Shown piece by piece: positions 6,376 to 10,272 of a DNA stretch of 10,272 nucleotides (positions are counted from its first letter, which is position 1; each line of letters starts with the position of its first letter). The DNA lies in contig JAIXVO010000344.1 of NCBI GenBank assembly GCA_027482985.1, forward strand, positions 1-10,272, written 5' to 3'. The notes beneath the pieces are model-generated. The model saw only the letters and a list, made by a program, of their open reading frames with translations. It had not been told where the DNA came from and searched no databases. The translations under genes were made by a program, and so were the position numbers. The stretch comes from Cyanobacteriota bacterium (lineage in GTDB: Bacteria > Cyanobacteriota > Cyanobacteriia > Leptolyngbyales > Leptolyngbyaceae).

Positions 6376-8475
6376 CTACTTGCGAGTCGGTAATGCCATC
6401 AGGACAATGGAGGCGCGATCGCGCACCAGATAAGTGGAGCCTTTCACCCGGACGGCGCTTGCTTGCGGCTGAAAATCATCCGGCGCAGGCAAACTGGTAT
6501 CGATCAGGCGATGCCAGGCCAACCCCCGTTTGAGGCTGGGCAATTCAAACGGCAGGGCTTGCCAGAATGCGTTAAACACAATGTAAAGCTGTTCCTGGGC
6601 ATCCGGGTGATGCAGACTGAAGGCGAGGCTGTGGGAGTGGTAGCTCCAATCCGGCTGGTTCAGTTTGACCCCATGCCACACGACATAAGGCTGCTGCCCA
6701 CTAAACGGTTTGGTAGGACTCACATCCAGCACATCCAACATCGCTTCGTGTTGAAATAACTGCAACGACTGCACCAGCTGAATCAGCCCCGTCACAAAGC
6801 GGCGTTGGTCGGTGTGTTGCGCCACTAAACTCCAGTCAAACCAGCTAATTTCATTGTTCTGGCAGTAGGCGTTGTTATTCCCCTGTTGCGATCGCTGTAC
6901 CTCATCTCCCATCAGCAACATCGGCGTGCCTTGCGACATCAGCAACACCGTCAGCAAATTTTTCATCTGCTGCTGCCGTAACGCTAAGACCACCGGATCA
7001 GTCGTCTTGCCCTCCGCGCCACAATTCCAACTGTAGTTATCATTCGCCCCATCCCGGCTCTGTTCCCCGTTGTCCTCGTTGTACTTCTGGTTGTAGGACA
7101 CCAGATCGTGCAACGTAAACCCATCGTGACAGGTAATAAAGTTAATGCTGAAATTCGGTTCCCAGTTCGGCTCGGTGTAAATATCAGGACTGCCCAAAAT
7201 GCGGGAAGCCAACTCATCCACCAGCCCCGGATCGCCCTTCACAAAGCGGCGAATGTCATCCCGAAAAGGGCCATTCCACTCCGCAAAGCGATCGCCAATA
7301 AACGACCCCACCTGATACAGTCCCCCCGCATCCCAGGCTTCCGCAATAAGCTTGATGCCCGCCAGCACCGGATCGGACTCAATCGACCAGAGCAACGGCG
7401 GATCTTCCATTGGGTGCCCCGTTTTGCCCCGCGACAGGGAAGAGGCGAGGTCAAAGCGGAACCCATCCACATGCATCACATCCACCCAGTACCGCAGGCA
7501 GTCCAGAATCAACCGCGTCACCACTTCATGATTCGCCTTCACCGTATTGCCGCAGCCACTGTAATTGCTGTAGAGTGCCGGATTTTTCTCCAGGATGTAA
7601 TACGCCCGATTCTCAATCCCCTTAAAACACAGCGTCGGCCCTTCATGGTTGCCCTCTGCCGTATGGTTAAACACCACATCCAGAATCACCTCAATCCCCG
7701 CCTGGTGAAACGCCTTCACCATGTCGCGAAACTCATTCACGGGCCCTAATGGATCTTTAGCGGCACTATAGGCGCGGTGGGGCGCAAAGAAGGCCAGCGT
7801 ACTGTAGCCCCAGTAGTTCTGAAGGCCAGGGCGGGCATCCTGCTCATCAAACTCGTGGATCGGCATTAACTCCACTGCCGTAATGCCCAACTGTTGCAGA
7901 TATGGAATTTTTTCCATCAGTCCCGCATACGTCCCGCGTTTGGCCTCCGCCACGCCCGAATTGGGATTCCGCGTGAAACCCGCCACATGCATCTCATAAA
8001 TCACCGACTTGGCATAAGGAATGCACAGGGGAATATCCCCCTCCCAGTCGTAGGTGTTGGGGTCAAACACCACACTGCGCAACGCCTGGGGGCAGTTATC
8101 TCCCGGTAGAATCGCCGCCTCCCGACTGTAATGCTCCCAGCCCACCACCACTTTGGCATACGGATCGAGCAACACTTTTTGCCCATCAAACCGCTGCCCC
8201 TTCTCTGGCGCAAACGGCCCATACACCCGATAGGCGTAGACCTGTCCCGCTTGCAACCCGACCACAAACACGTGCCAGTAGTAAAAGGTGCGATTTATCT
8301 TAGGATCCAGCGCAATCACCCGACTCGGCTTCGGGTCATCCGCTGCATCGAACAACAACAGTTCAACCGCTTCCCCACTTTTGGAATAAAGGCTAAAGTT
8401 CACACCATCCGGATACACCGTTGCCCCTAACGGAAAACTCCGACCTGGCTCCACATCCCTCCGAGGCTTACCCAT
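6376..8475 (-). CDS. glgX: Glycogen debranching enzyme, GH13 isoamylase type
   Basis: A 699-residue cytosolic enzyme that hydrolyses alpha-1,6 branches of glycogen, usually after phosphorylase has shortened the outer chains. Residues 10-125 form an N-terminal CBM48-like domain (GATVYPDGVNFSLYS). The GH13 barrel follows with all conserved regions: DVVFNH (266-271), GFRFDLAS with nucleophile Asp342, LIAEAWDAG with acid/base Glu379, and FITCHDGFTL with His450-Asp451. A C-terminal beta domain ends the protein, and the length is normal for GlgX/TreX. The sequence MPIHEFDE (204-211) and the block NEDNGEQSRDGANDNYSWNCG (466-486, positions only approximate) also fit debranching enzymes. The start is supported by GGAG and GAGGG about 6-13 bases upstream. 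Trehalose-pathway TreX is a close alternative, but no treY or treZ is adjacent. It diverges from fabG across 276 bases. Confidence 0.95.
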   Translation of the reverse strand: MGKPRRDVEPGRSFPLGATVYPDGVNFSLYSKSGEAVELLLFDAADDPKPSRVIALDPKINRTFYYWHVFVVGLQAGQVYAYRVYGPFAPEKGQRFDGQKVLLDPYAKVVVGWEHYSREAAILPGDNCPQALRSVVFDPNTYDWEGDIPLCIPYAKSVIYEMHVAGFTRNPNSGVAEAKRGTYAGLMEKIPYLQQLGITAVELMPIHEFDEQDARPGLQNYWGYSTLAFFAPHRAYSAAKDPLGPVNEFRDMVKAFHQAGIEVILDVVFNHTAEGNHEGPTLCFKGIENRAYYILEKNPALYSNYSGCGNTVKANHEVVTRLILDCLRYWVDVMHVDGFRFDLASSLSRGKTGHPMEDPPLLWSIESDPVLAGIKLIAEAWDAGGLYQVGSFIGDRFAEWNGPFRDDIRRFVKGDPGLVDELASRILGSPDIYTEPNWEPNFSINFITCHDGFTLHDLVSYNQKYNEDNGEQSRDGANDNYSWNCGAEGKTTDPVVLALRQQQMKNLLTVLLMSQGTPMLLMGDEVQRSQQGNNNAYCQNNEISWFDWSLVAQHTDQRRFVTGLIQLVQSLQLFQHEAMLDVLDVSPTKPFSGQQPYVVWHGVKLNQPDWSYHSHSLAFSLHHPDAQEQLYIVFNAFWQALPFELPSLKRGLAWHRLIDTSLPAPDDFQPQASAVRVKGSTYLVRDRASIVLMALPTRK

Positions 8476-8643
8476 CGTCCACCCTCTCCGGGAAAACTTG
8501 CAATTTCAGCTGATGATGCCCAGTATGCAAAGGATTCAGCGTGTTCGTTGTTAAGTTTTGAAAAGAGGGAGGGAGAGGGAGATAGAAGGCAGTGTCAAGT
8601 TGCCCCACCCTCAATCCGCGTCGCGATTAGGTTTCTCTCCTGA

Positions 8644-9516
<873 letters not shown>

Positions 9517-9657
9517 GCGCGATCGCAAGATTTGCAACATTTCATCGCGAACCATTGCAGATTACCCCCAAAATGCAGCCGAACCGGGACAATAAAAAGG
9601 CAATTTGTCATCCCCTGTAGCCGGATGGCAGTTGGCTGTTGACACCACCAGGCGGCG

Positions 9658-9662
9658 GGAGG
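9658..9662 (+). promoter_or_regulatory. Strong Shine-Dalgarno without an ATG partner
   Basis: GGAGG (9658-9662, within GGGAGGGG) is the best ribosome-binding match in this spacer. It stands 5 bases before an in-frame CTG at 9668 and supports a start there for the radical SAM gene. Because the region is open in frame, it could also be coding sequence. Confidence 0.4.
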
Positions 9663-9667
9663 GGCAT

Positions 9668-10272
9668 CTGTATCGCATCACCCATCACACCTTTTGTGCA
9701 GTCTATGGCCCAGTGCGATCGTGGCGGTATGGCCTGTCTTTAGGCATCGATCCGATTGGCGCTGTCTCCACCTGCTCCTTCGACTGTGTGTATTGCCAGT
9801 TGGGCGAAATTCAGCAAAAAACGCGCGATCGCCAACTGTTTCTCCCTACCCTGCGAATTCTGGAAGAACTACACGCCTTCGCTCCGTGGGAGGTGGATGT
9901 GATCACCCTCAGCGGCAGCGGCGAACCCACCCTGGCACTCAACCTGGGCGAAATCATCAGCATTACTCAAACGCTGACTGAAAAACCTGTGGGGGTGTTG
10001 ACGAATGGCAGTTTGTTGATGCAGCCAGAGGTGCAGGAAGAACTGGCGATCGCGGATCAGGTGGCGGTCAAACTGGATGCGGTGACGCGATCGACCTACC
10101 AGCGCGTGAATCGCCCTGTCGCCGGAGTGCAATTTGCCGACATCTGGCAGGGCTTACAGCAATTCCGGCAGCGCTATCGTGGTCATCTCGCCATCCAAAC
10201 GATGTTGCTGACCCCCTGGAGCACTGCTGACCAGGATGACTACATTGCTCGCATGCAGGCCTTGCAACCCGA
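9668..10272 (+). CDS. Radical SAM protein of the COG0731/TYW1-like group, C-terminus outside window
   Basis: The frame is open from a stop at 9593-9595 to the window end. Counting from CTG 9668, the [4Fe-4S] motif is Cys36-SFD-Cys40-VY-Cys43, followed by QLGEI. The SAM-binding GE-type motif TLSGSGEPTL is at 80-89, LTNGSLL at 111-117 and KLDAVT at 135-140. The segment VYGPVRSWRYGLSLGIDPIG just before the cluster is a hallmark of this subgroup. Related archaeal and eukaryotic enzymes make wyosine bases in tRNA, but the bacterial members have no settled function, so none is assigned. No in-frame ATG or GTG precedes the conserved region. Candidates are CTG 9668 (strong ribosome-binding site), TTG 9632 and TTG 9605 (AAAAGG 4 bases upstream). 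The chosen start is therefore provisional. The gene may be co-transcribed with fabG, as I see no terminator between them. Confidence 0.85.
   Translation, partial: MYRITHHTFCAVYGPVRSWRYGLSLGIDPIGAVSTCSFDCVYCQLGEIQQKTRDRQLFLPTLRILEELHAFAPWEVDVITLSGSGEPTLALNLGEIISITQTLTEKPVGVLTNGSLLMQPEVQEELAIADQVAVKLDAVTRSTYQRVNRPVAGVQFADIWQGLQQFRQRYRGHLAIQTMLLTPWSTADQDDYIARMQALQP

Noticed and set aside
7108..7749. Plus-strand frame of 213 codons
   Set aside because: It lies wholly antisense to glgX across the catalytic domain and has His/Arg-rich composition without recognisable motifs.
9694..9981. Plus-strand frame of 95 codons starting with ATG at 9694
   Set aside because: It overlaps the radical SAM gene in another frame, and only the other frame has the CxxxCxxC cluster and family motifs.

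Overview
The window looks like chromosomal DNA from a cyanobacterium. The palindrome GCGATCGC (HIP1), which is strongly over-represented in many cyanobacteria, occurs about 20 times by eye, where roughly 0.2 copies would be expected by chance at this base composition. The gene content agrees: a very large TamB-like protein, a short ClpP1-type protease subunit, an Omp85/ShlB-type outer-membrane protein, GlgX and FabG. Base and codon use look uniform, and I see no phage genes, transposase, CRISPR array or RNA gene.

Layout from left to right. Bases 1-3297 (minus) hold the first 1099 codons of a TamB (DUF490) protein whose C-terminal part lies outside the window. A 123-base divergent promoter region (3298-3420) separates it from clpP (3421-4032, plus). 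clpP faces an Omp85-superfamily gene of the two-partner-secretion type (4133-5917, minus) across a 100-base convergent gap. A 458-base gene-free stretch (5918-6375) carries a nested repeat: a roughly 257-base element with 37-base terminal inverted repeats that encloses a GC-rich multi-hairpin repeat. glgX (6376-8475, minus) and fabG (8752-9516, plus) diverge from a 276-base spacer containing a polypurine/polypyrimidine inverted pair and a canonical G-quadruplex motif. A radical SAM gene (from about 9668, plus) runs off the right end.

How the genes fit together. TamB and the Omp85-type barrel suggest a cell-envelope role: TamB proteins span the periplasm and work with Omp85 barrels in outer-membrane biogenesis. 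clpP, glgX (glycogen breakdown) and fabG (fatty-acid synthesis) are housekeeping genes, and there is no convincing operon beyond possibly fabG with the radical SAM gene.

I do not see a clearly undescribed multi-gene system. The most unusual signals are non-coding: the symmetric clpP/tamB divergent promoter with a 9-bp inverted repeat on both -10 regions, the nested inverted-repeat element at 5973-6229, the G4/triplex-prone tract ahead of fabG, and the missing canonical start codon of the radical SAM gene.
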